From NCBI RefSeq assembly GCF_000725485.1, contig NZ_JOAG01000036.1, positions 124,001-188,000 of the forward strand: a stretch of DNA of 64,000 nucleotides, written 5' to 3'. Below are positions 17,258 to 28,784 of this stretch, in pieces (positions within the stretch are counted from its first letter, which is position 1; each line of letters begins with the position of its first letter). A program made the translations under genes and the position numbers. The notes under the pieces are model-generated. The model was not told the DNA's origin, searched no databases, and saw only the letters and a program-made list of their open reading frames with translations. This DNA comes from Nonomuraea candida. GTDB lineage: Bacteria; Actinomycetota; Actinomycetes; Streptosporangiales; Streptosporangiaceae.

Positions 17258-18331
17258 ATGGCCACCACGAACCGTGACCCGCTGCTGGACATCCGCCGCA
17301 TCTACGTCGAGCCCGCCGCCGCGCAGCTGCCGCGCGGGCGGGAGATCCTCGCCCGTTTCCCCGGCGCCGAGCTGGTCGAGGTCGAGAGCCACCACCGCAT
17401 CCCCGAGCTCTACGGCGACGAGGCCAACGTCGCCCGCTGGGTGCGCATCAAGACCGAGGCCCTCGTCCTCGGGGTCAAGAAGTCGCTGACCGCGCGCCCC
17501 AACGGCCGCTCGGCCGACTTCATCGCACCCTCCACCGCCAACGGCTGCGCGATGGCCTGCGCCTACTGCTACGTGCCGCGCCGCAAGGGCTACAGCAACC
17601 CGATCACGGTCTTCGCCAACATCGACCAGATCCTCGGCTACGTCGAGCGCCACGCGGCCCGGCAGGGCGTGAAGCCGCGGCCCGACCAGATCGACCCGCA
17701 CGCCTGGGTCTACGACATCGGGGAAAACTCCGACTGCTCGCTCGACGCCACGGTCTCCGGCAACGTGCGCGACCTGGTCGAGCTGTTCGGCCGCCTGCCC
17801 AACGCCAAGGCCAGCTTCGCCACCAAGCACGTCAACCGTGACCTGCTCGGCTGGGAGCCGCGCGGAGGCACGCGGGTGCGCTTCAGCCTCATGCCGGCGG
17901 CCGACTCCAAGCTGCTCGACATCCGCACCTCGCCGATCGCCGATCGGATCGAGGCCATCAACGACTTCGTGGCCGCCGGATACGAGGTGCACGTCAACTT
18001 CAGCCCCGTCGTCGTACGCGACGGGTGGCTGGCCGACTGGGCCGAGCTGCTCGGCCGGCTCGACGACGCGCTGAGCGCCGAGGCCCGCGCGCAGCTCGCC
18101 GCCGAGGTGATCTTCCTGACCCACAACGACCGGCTGCACCAGGTCAACCTGGGATGGCATCCGAAGGCGGAAGAGGTGCTGTGGCGGCCCGAGCTGCAGC
18201 AGGCCAAGCGGTCGGAGACGGGCGGCTGGAACGTCCGCTACCGCAACGGGCACAAGGGGCGTTACGTGGCGGCGCTCACCGGGCTGATCGGGAAGCGGCT
18301 GCCGTACTGCCGGATCCGGTACGCGTTCTAG
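17258..18331 (+). CDS. spore photoproduct lyase-family radical SAM protein
   Basis: The 357-residue protein has the radical SAM motif CAMACAYC (Cys-x3-Cys-x2-Cys) at about residue 93. It also has family features IYVEPAAAQLPRGREIL, FIAPSTANGCAMACAYCYVPRRKGYSNPIT (read in two parts) and the C-terminal NLGWHPKAEEVLWRPELQQAK. This is the actinobacterial spore-photoproduct-lyase-like group, thought to act on UV-induced thymine lesions, although direct evidence in actinomycetes is thin. It follows the Nei-like glycosylase closely and overlaps the convergent next gene by 4 bp. Confidence 0.87.
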   Translation: MATTNRDPLLDIRRIYVEPAAAQLPRGREILARFPGAELVEVESHHRIPELYGDEANVARWVRIKTEALVLGVKKSLTARPNGRSADFIAPSTANGCAMACAYCYVPRRKGYSNPITVFANIDQILGYVERHAARQGVKPRPDQIDPHAWVYDIGENSDCSLDATVSGNVRDLVELFGRLPNAKASFATKHVNRDLLGWEPRGGTRVRFSLMPAADSKLLDIRTSPIADRIEAINDFVAAGYEVHVNFSPVVVRDGWLADWAELLGRLDDALSAEARAQLAAEVIFLTHNDRLHQVNLGWHPKAEEVLWRPELQQAKRSETGGWNVRYRNGHKGRYVAALTGLIGKRLPYCRIRYAF

Positions 18332-19590
18332 CGCTCCTGAGCCGGCCGTTCCTGAGCCGGTCGCTCGCCGAGTTGCCTGCTGAGCCGCTTGTTGAGGGAG
18401 GCCAGGGAGTCGTCGGCCATGAGGGCGGGCAGGCGGGGGGCCTCCTCGTCGACCCGGCGCACCACGGCGGCGTGGCCGCCCTGGTGGCGGGTCCAGGCGC
18501 GGACGACCTCCGGCATCGCCGCGATCGCCTCGTCGGAGAGGATCGCCTCCCTGGGAAGCCACTGGGTCAGGAACTGCGCGGCCCGGTCGGGGCTCCACCA
18601 CAGCGGCCGGTCGCCGACGAACTCCATCAGCTTCCCGAACGCCTCCCGCGCACCCGGCAGATCGGGCAGATCTCCCTCGAACCCATCAGCCTCCGCCCGG
18701 TCGGCCGCCTGTGTCCGGCCGGCCTCCTCCGCCTGGCCGGTCACCTCCGCCCGGCCGGGGCCGTGGTCGGGGGCGGGGGTATGGGCGGGTGACGTGAGGG
18801 CGTGGTCGAGCACGGTGCGGGCGCGGGTGATCGCGAGCGGGCGCACGGCCGGCAGCGTGTCGGCCACCTGGGCCCCCATGACGCGATCGGTCAGCTCGAA
18901 GGCGTCCAGGACGCGTGCCGCCACGGTCTCGGGGCGTGCCGGGCGCAGGTCCAGCCCGTTGAGGAACTTCTCCTCCTCGACCAGCGCGTCCACGGCCAGG
19001 CCGCCACTGGGCTGGTCGATGCCGACGACGAGGACGTGCGGCTCCTTGCCGTTGTCGTAGCGGAAGGACAGGACCGCCAGGACCTGCTCGCCGTAGGGGT
19101 CGGCCTTGCCGTACCAGGCGGCGTCGCAGCCCACCCGGCCCATGCGCCGCACCCACCCGGGCAGGCTCTCGACCACCCCGGCCCCGGCGGCGGCATACGG
19201 CCCGCCACCCTCCGGGCCGCTGTCCTCCGGCTCGCCGCCTTCCAGGCCGTTGCCCTCTGGCCCGCTCCCCTCCGCCGGGGCGGCATCTGACAGGCCGCCC
19301 TTCGGGCCGTCGGTGGCGGTCGGTCCGGTTTCGGGCGGGGCGCTGCCGGCCGGGCTCGCGGCCGGCGGGGCGGGGGTGGCGGGGCGGTGGAGCGCCGCCA
19401 GGGCGGCGAGGGCGAGGCGCGCCTCCTGGCCGCCGTCCTCCGCCGCCCGCCGCAGGAACGCCTCCACCTGCCCGGACGCCTCAAGCCCGGCCGCGAGCCG
19501 GCCCGCCCACAGCTCCGTCCGCAGCGGAGAGCGCCATCTGAGCAGGTCGCGGGCCTGGGTGATCGCCGTGTCGAACGCAGTCGTGCTCAC
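18328..19590 (-). CDS. conserved hypothetical protein with Gly/Pro/Glu-rich linker
   Basis: The 420-residue soluble protein has an Ala-rich helical N-terminus (residues 1-70). A low-complexity linker follows at about 70-135, with repeats such as GPEGNGLEGGEPEDSGPEG. A globular core at about 136-280 contains WVRRMGRVGCDAAWYGKADPYGEQ and LAVLSFRYDNGKEPHVLVVGIDQP. A C-terminal helical domain (PLWWSPDRAAQFLTQWLPREAILSDEAI) completes it. I recognise it as an actinobacterial conserved protein without a known function. The linker is built from GC-rich short repeats like those in neighbouring genes. Confidence 0.65.
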   Translation of the reverse strand: MSTTAFDTAITQARDLLRWRSPLRTELWAGRLAAGLEASGQVEAFLRRAAEDGGQEARLALAALAALHRPATPAPPAASPAGSAPPETGPTATDGPKGGLSDAAPAEGSGPEGNGLEGGEPEDSGPEGGGPYAAAGAGVVESLPGWVRRMGRVGCDAAWYGKADPYGEQVLAVLSFRYDNGKEPHVLVVGIDQPSGGLAVDALVEEEKFLNGLDLRPARPETVAARVLDAFELTDRVMGAQVADTLPAVRPLAITRARTVLDHALTSPAHTPAPDHGPGRAEVTGQAEEAGRTQAADRAEADGFEGDLPDLPGAREAFGKLMEFVGDRPLWWSPDRAAQFLTQWLPREAILSDEAIAAMPEVVRAWTRHQGGHAAVVRRVDEEAPRLPALMADDSLASLNKRLSRQLGERPAQERPAQER

Positions 19591-19649
19591 CCTTGAACCG
19601 TATCGTCACCGCGGTTCCGCTCTCAGGAGCACCGGCCCCCGGAGGTCTC

Positions 19650-22190
<2,541 letters not shown>

Positions 22191-22217
22191 TTGCCTGCCT
22201 TTCGATGGTCCCGCCGG

Positions 22218-22382
22218 TCAATTGTGCAGGACGACGCCGTCCTTCATGACCAGAGTGCGCGCAGGGTGAACGACCACGGCCTCCGCCGGGGAGGCCTGGG
22301 CGATGCGGCCGTCGCGGACCATGAGGTCGGCAGGCGCTCCGGGGCCCCGGGGGAGCCCGCCACGGAGCAGCACGTCGGTCAT
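22218..22382 (-). pseudogene. amidohydrolase collapsed by internal deletion
   Basis: A 54-codon minus-strand frame begins MTDVLLRGGLPRGPGAPADL and MVRDGRIAQASPAEA, the N-terminus of cytosine deaminase/imidazolonepropionase-type amidohydrolases. It then passes directly to PARTLVMKDGVVLHN, which resembles the last strand of the same fold. The whole metal-binding barrel (about 350 residues) is missing while the two ends stay in frame. I read it as an internal deletion remnant; it keeps its start and stop, so a tiny peptide could still be made. Confidence 0.5.
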
Positions 22383-22478
22383 GCCCAGCACCCTAAAGGG
22401 CGGGGCCGACGATTTCCCTGCCCGTGGCGTGACGGTTCCGAAGGCTTTCGGGTGCCCGCCGTACGGGTGTGCCCGCCG

Positions 22479-22751
22479 TCACTCGACGACCAGCTCGACC
22501 GGGATGTCGCCGCGGGTGGCGTTGGAGTACGGGCACACCTGGTGGGTGGCCTCGACGAGCTCCCGCGCGACCTCGGGCGCGATGCCGTCGGGCAGCTCCA
22601 CCCGGAGCGTGGCGTCGAGCTGGAAGCCGCCCTTGCCGTTGGGCGACAGGCCGACCTCGGCCGTGACGGCGCGCGTCGGAGACGTCGACCTGCTTGCCGG
22701 CGGCCACGAACCGCAGCGCGGAGGCGAAGCAGGCGGCCCCTTCGTCAACAC
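22479..22751 (-). pseudogene. organic hydroperoxide resistance (Ohr/OsmC) remnant, truncated and frameshifted
   Basis: The minus-strand sequence AVTAEVGLSPNGKGGF ... HQVCPYSNATRGDIPVELVVE is the C-terminal half of an Ohr peroxidase, including its second reactive Cys. The preceding part, DEGAACFASALRFVAAGK, with the first reactive Cys, is in a different frame, which shows a one-base indel at about 22665-22675. The N-terminal 50 or so residues are absent, replaced by Arg/Pro shadow sequence. An active enzyme cannot be made. Confidence 0.7.
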
Positions 22752-22782
22752 GGCGGCGGCGCGGGTCGGATGGCGGCGCGGG

Positions 22783-23217
22783 TCAGATGGCGTCGAGGTG
22801 GGCGACGTTCGCGACGTCGGCGGGGTCGCTGCTCGGGCGCCCCTCCAGCCAGGCGTCCAGGATCTCGTCGAGGACCACGTCGGAGGTGAGGCGGAGGCTG
22901 AGCGCCAGCACGTTGGCGTCGTTCCACTTGCGGGCGCCGTCGGCGGTGTAGGCGTCGACGCACAGGGCGGCGCGCACGCCGGGCACCTTGTTCGCGGCGA
23001 TCGACGCGCCGGTGCCGGTCCAGCAGCAGACGACCGCCTGCTCCGCGCGGCCCTCGCTGACGTCTCTGGCGGCCAGCTCGCACGCCCACGCCCAGTCGTC
23101 GCGCTCGCCGTCGTTGAGCGCGCCGTGCGTGACGACCTCGTGCCCCCGCCTGCGCAGCTCGGACACGACCCGCTCCGCCACGCCGTCCTTGCTGTCGGCG
23201 GCCACCGAAATCCGCAT
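22783..23217 (-). CDS. RpiB/LacA/LacB-family sugar-phosphate isomerase
   Basis: The 144-residue protein starts MRISVAADSKDGVAERVVSEL and contains VVCCWTGTGASIAANKVPGVRAALCVDAYTADGARKWNDANVLAL in order. The family's GTG(I/A)S active-site loop with Cys and the NDANVLAL segment are clear. RpiB enzymes interconvert ribose 5-phosphate and ribulose 5-phosphate; some relatives handle other sugar phosphates. The ATG at 23217 follows GGGAGG. It is divergent from the DUF917 operon across 97 bp. Confidence 0.87.
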   Translation of the reverse strand: MRISVAADSKDGVAERVVSELRRRGHEVVTHGALNDGERDDWAWACELAARDVSEGRAEQAVVCCWTGTGASIAANKVPGVRAALCVDAYTADGARKWNDANVLALSLRLTSDVVLDEILDAWLEGRPSSDPADVANVAHLDAI

Positions 23218-23314
23218 GTGTCCCTCCCGGTCGGCTCCTCGCTCCACAGTATGAGGCGGCACGGGGCCGCGAGACTGGCGCCACGAGGCGGTATGTGCTT
23301 GGTTGTGGCGGCAT

Positions 23315-24385
23315 ATGAGTATTGACGAGAACGATATTCCGGCTCTCGCCCGGGGATGCGCCGTGCTGGGCACCGGAGGCGGGGGCGGCGTGCGCACCGG
23401 GTCGCTGGCGGCGATCGCGGCCGTACGGCGGCACGGCCCGGTGCCGCTGGTCAACCTGGCGGACCTGCCGGACGACGCGCTGGTCGTGCCGATGTCCGGC
23501 ATCGGCGCCCCGACCGTCAGCCACGAGATGATCCACGGCGAGGACGAGCCCAGACGCCTCGCCGAGGAGGTCGAACGGATCTTCGGCCGCCCGCCGGCCG
23601 CCCTCATGTCCGCCGAGATCGGCGGGGCCAACGGGGTCGCGCCCGTCGCCTGGGCCGCCCAGCTCGGCGTGCCGCTGCTCGACGCCGACGGCATGGGACG
23701 GGCCTTCCCCGAGGTGCAGATGATCTCGATGTACGTGGCCGGGCTCGCGGCCGACCTCGTGATCATGTCGGACGTCGCGGGCAACGTGGTCACCATCCGC
23801 CCGGTCGACGGGCTCTGGTCCGAGCGCATCGCGCGGGCCGTCTGCGTGGCCGCCGGGTCGCACGCGCTGATGTCCGACTACGTGCTGACCGCCGGGCAGG
23901 CCAGAGGGGCGGTCATCGAGGGCACGGTCACCCGGGCCCTGGAGATCGGCCGGGCCACGGAGGGCACGGCGGACCCGCTCGGCGCGCTCCGGGAGGCCCT
24001 GGGCGCCGCCCGGCTGATCACCGGCAAGCTGACCGACGTGGAGCGGCGCACGGCCGGCGGGTTCGTCCGCGGGAGCGCCACGATCGAGGGCACGGGTGCG
24101 GACCGCGGCCGCCGCCTCACGCTGGAGCTGCAGAACGAGAACCTGGTCGCCGTCGAGGACGGCCGGACGCGCGCCATGGTGCCCGACCTCATCACCGTCG
24201 TGGACACCGAGACCGCCGCCGCCGTCCAGACCGAGAGCCTGCGGTACGGGCAGCGCGTCACGGTGCTCGCCTGGCCCTGCGACCCGCTCTGGCGCACCCC
24301 CAAGGGGCTGGAGACGGCCGGGCCGCGGGCCTTCGGATACGACCTGGACTACGTACCCGTCGAGGAGCTGACGGCGCATGGCTGA
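23315..24385 (+). CDS. DUF917-family protein
   Basis: The 356-residue soluble protein starts MSIDENDIPALARGCAVLGTGGGG and carries family stretches AEIGGANGVAPVAWAAQLGVPLLDADGMGRAFPE (as two pieces) and TVVDTETAAAVQTESLRYGQRVTVL. DUF917 proteins (S-methyl thiohydantoin desulfurase-like or hydantoinase-linked) are typically encoded beside HyuA-type proteins. Here the stop overlaps the start of such a gene by 8 bp, a strong sign of translational coupling. The ATG at 23315 has only a weak ribosome-binding site. It is probably part of a catabolic module for a cyclic amide or peptide-like compound. Confidence 0.85.
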   Translation: MSIDENDIPALARGCAVLGTGGGGGVRTGSLAAIAAVRRHGPVPLVNLADLPDDALVVPMSGIGAPTVSHEMIHGEDEPRRLAEEVERIFGRPPAALMSAEIGGANGVAPVAWAAQLGVPLLDADGMGRAFPEVQMISMYVAGLAADLVIMSDVAGNVVTIRPVDGLWSERIARAVCVAAGSHALMSDYVLTAGQARGAVIEGTVTRALEIGRATEGTADPLGALREALGAARLITGKLTDVERRTAGGFVRGSATIEGTGADRGRRLTLELQNENLVAVEDGRTRAMVPDLITVVDTETAAAVQTESLRYGQRVTVLAWPCDPLWRTPKGLETAGPRAFGYDLDYVPVEELTAHG

Positions 24386-26117
24386 GCTGCGGATCGGGAT
24401 CGACGTCGGCGGCACGAACACCGACGCGGTCGTGCTCGACGCGGGAGGCCGGGTGATCGCCAAGGCCAAGCGCCCGACCACCCCGGAGGTGACCGGCGGC
24501 CTGCGCGCCGCCCTCGACGCGGTGCTGTCCGACCTGGAAGGCGGCCCCCGGCCGGGCGACCCCACGGCGAGCGGCCCCACGGCGAGCGGCCTCCCGGCGG
24601 GCGGGCACGGGGCGGGCGGGCACGGGGCGGGCGGGCACGGGCGGCGGGCGGGGCGGGAGGACGTCACGCGCGTCATGCTGGGCACCACGCACGCCACCAA
24701 CGCGATCCTGGAGCGGCGCGGCCTGGGCCGGGTGGCCGTGCTGCGGCTCGGCGCGCCCGCCACCACCGCCGTGCCGCCGCTCTCCGACTGGCCCGGCGAC
24801 CTGCGCGAGGCCGTCTCGGCGGGCGAGGCGATCGTGCCCGGCGGCCACTACGTGGACGGCCGCGAGATCGCCCCGCTCGACCTGGACGCCGTCCGCCGCT
24901 TCCTGGACGGCGTGCGCGCCGACGCCGTGGCCGTGACCGGCGTGTTCAGCCCGGCGGACGACGCGCACGAGCGGCGGGTCGCGGAGCTGGTCAGGGCCGA
25001 GTACGGCCTGCCGGTGTCGGTCAGCCACGAGATCGGCTCGCTCGGCCTGCTCGAACGCGAGAACGCGACCGTGCTGAACGCCGCCCTGTACGGCGTCGCC
25101 GCCCACGTCACCGGCGCCCTGCGCACGGCCCTGGCGGAACGGGGGCTCGGCGCGCGGCCGTACCTGGCGCAGAACGACGGCACGCTCATGACGCTGGAGC
25201 ACGCCGCCCGCCTGCCCGTCTCCACCATCGGCTCGGGCCCGGCCAACTCGCTGCGCGGCGCGGCGTACCTGTCCGGCGTGGCGGACGCGGTCGTGGTGGA
25301 CGTCGGCGGCACCTCCACCGACCTCGGCGTGCTGGCCGGCGGCTTCCCCCGGGAGTCGGCGGCGGCGGTCGAGATCGGCGGGGTGCTCACCAACTTCCGC
25401 ATGCCCGACATCCTGGCCATCGCCCTGGGCGGCGGGACCGTGCTGCGCGGCACGCCCGGCTCACGCGCCGCCCACGCCGGGCCCGTCCGGCGCGGCGTGC
25501 GGGTCGGGCCCGACTCGGTCGGGTACCGGATCGGCCGCGAGGCGCTGGTGTTCGGCGGGGCGACGGCCACGATGACGGACGCCGCCGTGGCGGCGGGCCG
25601 GGTCCCGCCCGGCTCCGAGGGGTGGCGCGAGCGGCTGCGCGCCGCCGTCCAGACGCTCGACGCCTCCCGGGAGGCGGGTGACATGTCGGAAAGAATGGCA
25701 GACATTCTGGAAAGCGCGGTTACCCTGGCGGACGAGATGATCATCGATGCCGTGGACCGGATGTCCCTCGGCAGGACCGGCCGGCCCCTGGTGGCGGTGG
25801 GGGGCGGCGCGTTCCTGCTGCCCGGCCGCGTCCCCGGCGCGGGCGAGGTGATCCGCCCCGAGCACGCCGAGGTGGCCAACGCCGTGGGCGCCGCGATCGC
25901 GCTCGCGAGCGGCAGAGTCGATACGATCTTGCCTGCGGGCGACGGCCGGTCGGCGGCGATCGAGGGCGCCAAGGAGGAGGCGCGGGCCCGGGCCGTGGCG
26001 GCGGGGGCCGACCCCGCCGGTGTCGAGATCGTGGACCTCCTCGAAGTGCCGCTCAGCTATCTCTCGGAGCCCGCCGTGCGGGTGCACGTCAAAGCCGCCG
26101 GACCCCTCGCCCGGTGA
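24378..26117 (+). CDS. HyuA-type hydantoinase/oxoprolinase-family protein
   Basis: The 579-residue protein starts MAELRIGIDVGGTNTDAVVLDAGG, an actin-like phosphate-binding loop. It has GTTHATNAILERRGLG, VVDVGGTSTDLGVL and a C-terminal VAVGGGAFLLPG. The family includes the ATP-dependent N-methylhydantoinase and 5-oxoprolinase A chains; no HyuB-like partner is adjacent, but DUF917 precedes it as in related loci. Residues about 55-92 are a Gly/His/Ala-rich insert created by 15-bp DNA repeats and are not part of the usual fold. The stop is 25 bp before the binding-protein gene. Confidence 0.87.
   Translation: MAELRIGIDVGGTNTDAVVLDAGGRVIAKAKRPTTPEVTGGLRAALDAVLSDLEGGPRPGDPTASGPTASGLPAGGHGAGGHGAGGHGRRAGREDVTRVMLGTTHATNAILERRGLGRVAVLRLGAPATTAVPPLSDWPGDLREAVSAGEAIVPGGHYVDGREIAPLDLDAVRRFLDGVRADAVAVTGVFSPADDAHERRVAELVRAEYGLPVSVSHEIGSLGLLERENATVLNAALYGVAAHVTGALRTALAERGLGARPYLAQNDGTLMTLEHAARLPVSTIGSGPANSLRGAAYLSGVADAVVVDVGGTSTDLGVLAGGFPRESAAAVEIGGVLTNFRMPDILAIALGGGTVLRGTPGSRAAHAGPVRRGVRVGPDSVGYRIGREALVFGGATATMTDAAVAAGRVPPGSEGWRERLRAAVQTLDASREAGDMSERMADILESAVTLADEMIIDAVDRMSLGRTGRPLVAVGGGAFLLPGRVPGAGEVIRPEHAEVANAVGAAIALASGRVDTILPAGDGRSAAIEGAKEEARARAVAAGADPAGVEIVDLLEVPLSYLSEPAVRVHVKAAGPLAR
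24597..24641. repeat. 15-bp tandem repeat inside the HyuA-type gene
   Basis: GCGGGCGGGCACGGG occurs three times without mismatch at 24597, 24612 and 24627, and encodes Gly-Gly-His-Gly-Ala units. Related degenerate copies flank it. Confidence 0.9.
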
Positions 26118-26142
26118 CACACATCGAAAGGATCCCCCCACC

Positions 26143-27765
26143 ATGCGCTGGCACAAGCGTCTGCTCGTCGCCGGGGTAGCCGGTCTCCTGGCCCTGACCG
26201 CCTCCGCCTGCGGGGGCGGCCAGGTGCGCGGCGCCGGCGGCACACCCCAGCCCCCGGCCGGGGCGGGCAGCGGCAGTCCGGCAGAGCAGAGCACCGGGCA
26301 GGCCAACGACGCCACCTTCGTCTACGCGCCGAGCTCCGAGGTGATCACCGACTGGGACCCGGCGCTGTCCTACTCCAACGAGATCGTCGCCCTGTCGAAC
26401 ATCTACGAGGGCCTGACCAGGTACGACTCCGAGGAGCAGCAGGCGAAGCCGCTCCTCGCCACCGAGTGGACGTCGGCGGCCGAGGGCAAGGAGTGGACGT
26501 TCAAGCTGCGGCAGGGCGTGCGGTTCCACTCCGGCGCCACCCTGGACGCCGAGGCCGCCAAGAAGGCCATCGAGCGCACGATCGCCAAGAAGGGCGGCGC
26601 GGCCTACATCTGGGACCCGGTGGACCGGATCGACGCGGTCGACGCGGGCACGCTGAAGTTCACGCTCAAGTACGCCGCCCCCCTCGACCTGATCACCTCC
26701 TCCGGCTACGCCGCCTGGATCTACGACGTGGACGCCGTGGACCCCGGCGGGAAGAAGACCGCCGGCACCGGGCCGTACACGATCGACTCCTGGCAGAAGG
26801 GCAAGGAGACCGAGCTGACGCTCAAGGCGTACGAGGACTACTGGGGCGGCTGGAAGCCGGAGCAGTACAGGAAGGTCGCCTTCCGCGTCACCCCCGAGAT
26901 CACCACCGCCTGGCAGCTCCTGCGCCAGGGCGAGGTGAACTTCGTGCGGCGGCTCAACCCGCAGCTGATCAAGCAGGCGGCGGACACCGAGGGCGTGCAG
27001 ACCGTGCAGTCGCCGTCGTTCCAGAACCTGCTGGTGCTGTTCAACACCGCCCAGGGCCCCACCAGGGACGTCAGGGTGCGGCAGGCGCTGCAGCTCGCGA
27101 TCGACTACGACGGCCTGCTGGCGGCCATGGAGGGCGCGGGCGTCAAGGCCAGCGGCCTGGTGCCGAAGGGGCTGCTCGGCCACAACGCCGGCATGGAGCC
27201 GAAGCAGGACCTGGCCAGGGCGCAGGAGCTGCTCGCGGCGGCGGGGTACGGCCCGGACAACCCCGAGCTCAAGCTCAGCCTGACCTACGGCATCGGCGAC
27301 GAGGACCAGAAGCTGCTGGTCACGCTGCTCAGCTCGACGCTCAAGCAGCTCAACATCACGTTGCAGGCAAAGCCCATGAACTGGGGCGCGCAGTGGGACC
27401 TGGGCAAGAAGAAGGGCCAGGACATCTTCGTCATGTACTGGTATCCGGACTATCCGGACGCCTACTCCTGGTTCCTCAACGTGTTCAAGAGCGCCGACAA
27501 GGCGCAGTTCAACCTGTCCTACCTGAAGAACGCCGAGATCGACGCGGGCATCGACAAGCTGCCCGCCCTGACGGCCACCGACCAGCTCGCGGCCGACGCC
27601 GAGTTCGAGCGGCTCCAGCGGCAGATCATCGAGGAGCAGGCGGCGGTCGCGGTCCCGTACGTGCAGAACTACCAGCGCGCGCTGACCTCCGACGTGCAGG
27701 GGTATGTGGAGAACCCGGCGTATCCGAACGTCGTCTTCTTCCACGACCTCCGGCGCGCCGGCTGA
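26143..27765 (+). CDS. peptide-type ABC transporter substrate-binding lipoprotein
   Basis: The 540-residue protein has a lipoprotein signal, MRWHKRLLVAGVAGLLALTASAC with Cys23 as the lipid site, and a Gly/Pro linker. A SBP_bac_5 domain follows (ITDWDPALSYSNEIVALSNIYEGLTRYD, WTFKLRQGVRFHSG, GTGPYTIDSW, RQALQLAIDYDGLL). It captures the substrate outside the membrane for the two permeases encoded immediately downstream. GAAAGGATC supports the ATG at 26143. A paralogue at 35564-37123 shares unusual strings such as GQDIFVMYW and SYSNEI. Confidence 0.92.
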   Translation: MRWHKRLLVAGVAGLLALTASACGGGQVRGAGGTPQPPAGAGSGSPAEQSTGQANDATFVYAPSSEVITDWDPALSYSNEIVALSNIYEGLTRYDSEEQQAKPLLATEWTSAAEGKEWTFKLRQGVRFHSGATLDAEAAKKAIERTIAKKGGAAYIWDPVDRIDAVDAGTLKFTLKYAAPLDLITSSGYAAWIYDVDAVDPGGKKTAGTGPYTIDSWQKGKETELTLKAYEDYWGGWKPEQYRKVAFRVTPEITTAWQLLRQGEVNFVRRLNPQLIKQAADTEGVQTVQSPSFQNLLVLFNTAQGPTRDVRVRQALQLAIDYDGLLAAMEGAGVKASGLVPKGLLGHNAGMEPKQDLARAQELLAAAGYGPDNPELKLSLTYGIGDEDQKLLVTLLSSTLKQLNITLQAKPMNWGAQWDLGKKKGQDIFVMYWYPDYPDAYSWFLNVFKSADKAQFNLSYLKNAEIDAGIDKLPALTATDQLAADAEFERLQRQIIEEQAAVAVPYVQNYQRALTSDVQGYVENPAYPNVVFFHDLRRAG

Positions 27766-27767
27766 CC

Positions 27768-28784
27768 GTGCCGCGCTTTCTGGCCCGCCGGCTCGGCCAG
27801 GCCCTCCTGGTCGTGGCCGGCGTGGTCGTGCTCACGTTCGCGGTCATGCGGCTGGTGCCCGGCGACCCGGCGGTGGCCTTCGCCGGGCCGAAGGCGACGC
27901 CCGAGCAGCTCGCCGCGGCCAGGGCCAGGTTCGGGCTCGACGACCCGCTGCCCGTGCAGCTGTGGAACTACGTGCGCGGCCTGCTCGCCGGCGACTGGGG
28001 GATCAGCCTGCGCACCCGCCGGCCGGTGCGCGACGACCTCTACCTCGCCTTCCCGGCCTCGCTGGAGCTGGTCGGCGCGGCACTGGCCGTCGCGGTCGCG
28101 GCGGGCATCTCGCTCGGCGTGCTCGCCGCCCGCCACAACAGGCGCCTGCCGGACCTCGGGGTGCGCCTGGGCAGCGTGCTGGCCGTCTCCGTGCCGGTCT
28201 TCTGGCTGGCCCTGGCGATGCAGACGGTCTTCGCCGGCAACCTCGGCTGGTTCCCGGTCGCCGGTGAGTACGACTCCTCCCTCGACACCACCAGTCCCCT
28301 CACCCTCTGGACCAACATCACCATCGTCGACGCCCTCATCACCGGCAACTGGCCCATCTTCACCAGCACGCTGTGGCACCTGGTGCTGCCGGCCCTGGTC
28401 GTGGCCGCCTACCCCACGGGCGTGATCGCCCAGATGACCAGGGCCGCCCTCATCGAGGAGTCGGGCCAGGACCACGCCAGGCTGGAGCGCGCGCTCGGGT
28501 TCGGCGAGACGTCGATCCTGACCAAGTTCGCCCTGCGGCCCGCGCTGAACCCGGTCCTGTCGCTGATCGCGCTGGTCTTCGCGTACGCGATCGTCAACGG
28601 CTTCCTCGTCGAGGCCGTCTTCAACTGGCCGGGCCTGGGCCGCTACGCCGCCGACTCGATCCGCTCCCTGGACACCCCGGCCATCGCGGGCGTCACGCTC
28701 CTGGTGGCCCTGGTGTACGTGCTGGCCAACCTGGTCGTGGACCTCGTCCAGGGCTTCGTCGACCCGAGGACGAGGGCCCGATGA
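27768..28784 (+). CDS. ABC transporter permease, DppB type
   Basis: The 338-residue protein has six membrane helices, the N-terminal FLARRLGQALLVVAGVVVLTFAVMRLVPGDP motif of DppB/OppB proteins and the cytoplasmic coupling EESGQDHARLERALGFGE region. It starts at a GTG two bases after the binding-protein stop and ends overlapping the next gene's ATG (ATGA). It forms the channel with the following permease. Confidence 0.93.
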   Translation: MPRFLARRLGQALLVVAGVVVLTFAVMRLVPGDPAVAFAGPKATPEQLAAARARFGLDDPLPVQLWNYVRGLLAGDWGISLRTRRPVRDDLYLAFPASLELVGAALAVAVAAGISLGVLAARHNRRLPDLGVRLGSVLAVSVPVFWLALAMQTVFAGNLGWFPVAGEYDSSLDTTSPLTLWTNITIVDALITGNWPIFTSTLWHLVLPALVVAAYPTGVIAQMTRAALIEESGQDHARLERALGFGETSILTKFALRPALNPVLSLIALVFAYAIVNGFLVEAVFNWPGLGRYAADSIRSLDTPAIAGVTLLVALVYVLANLVVDLVQGFVDPRTRAR

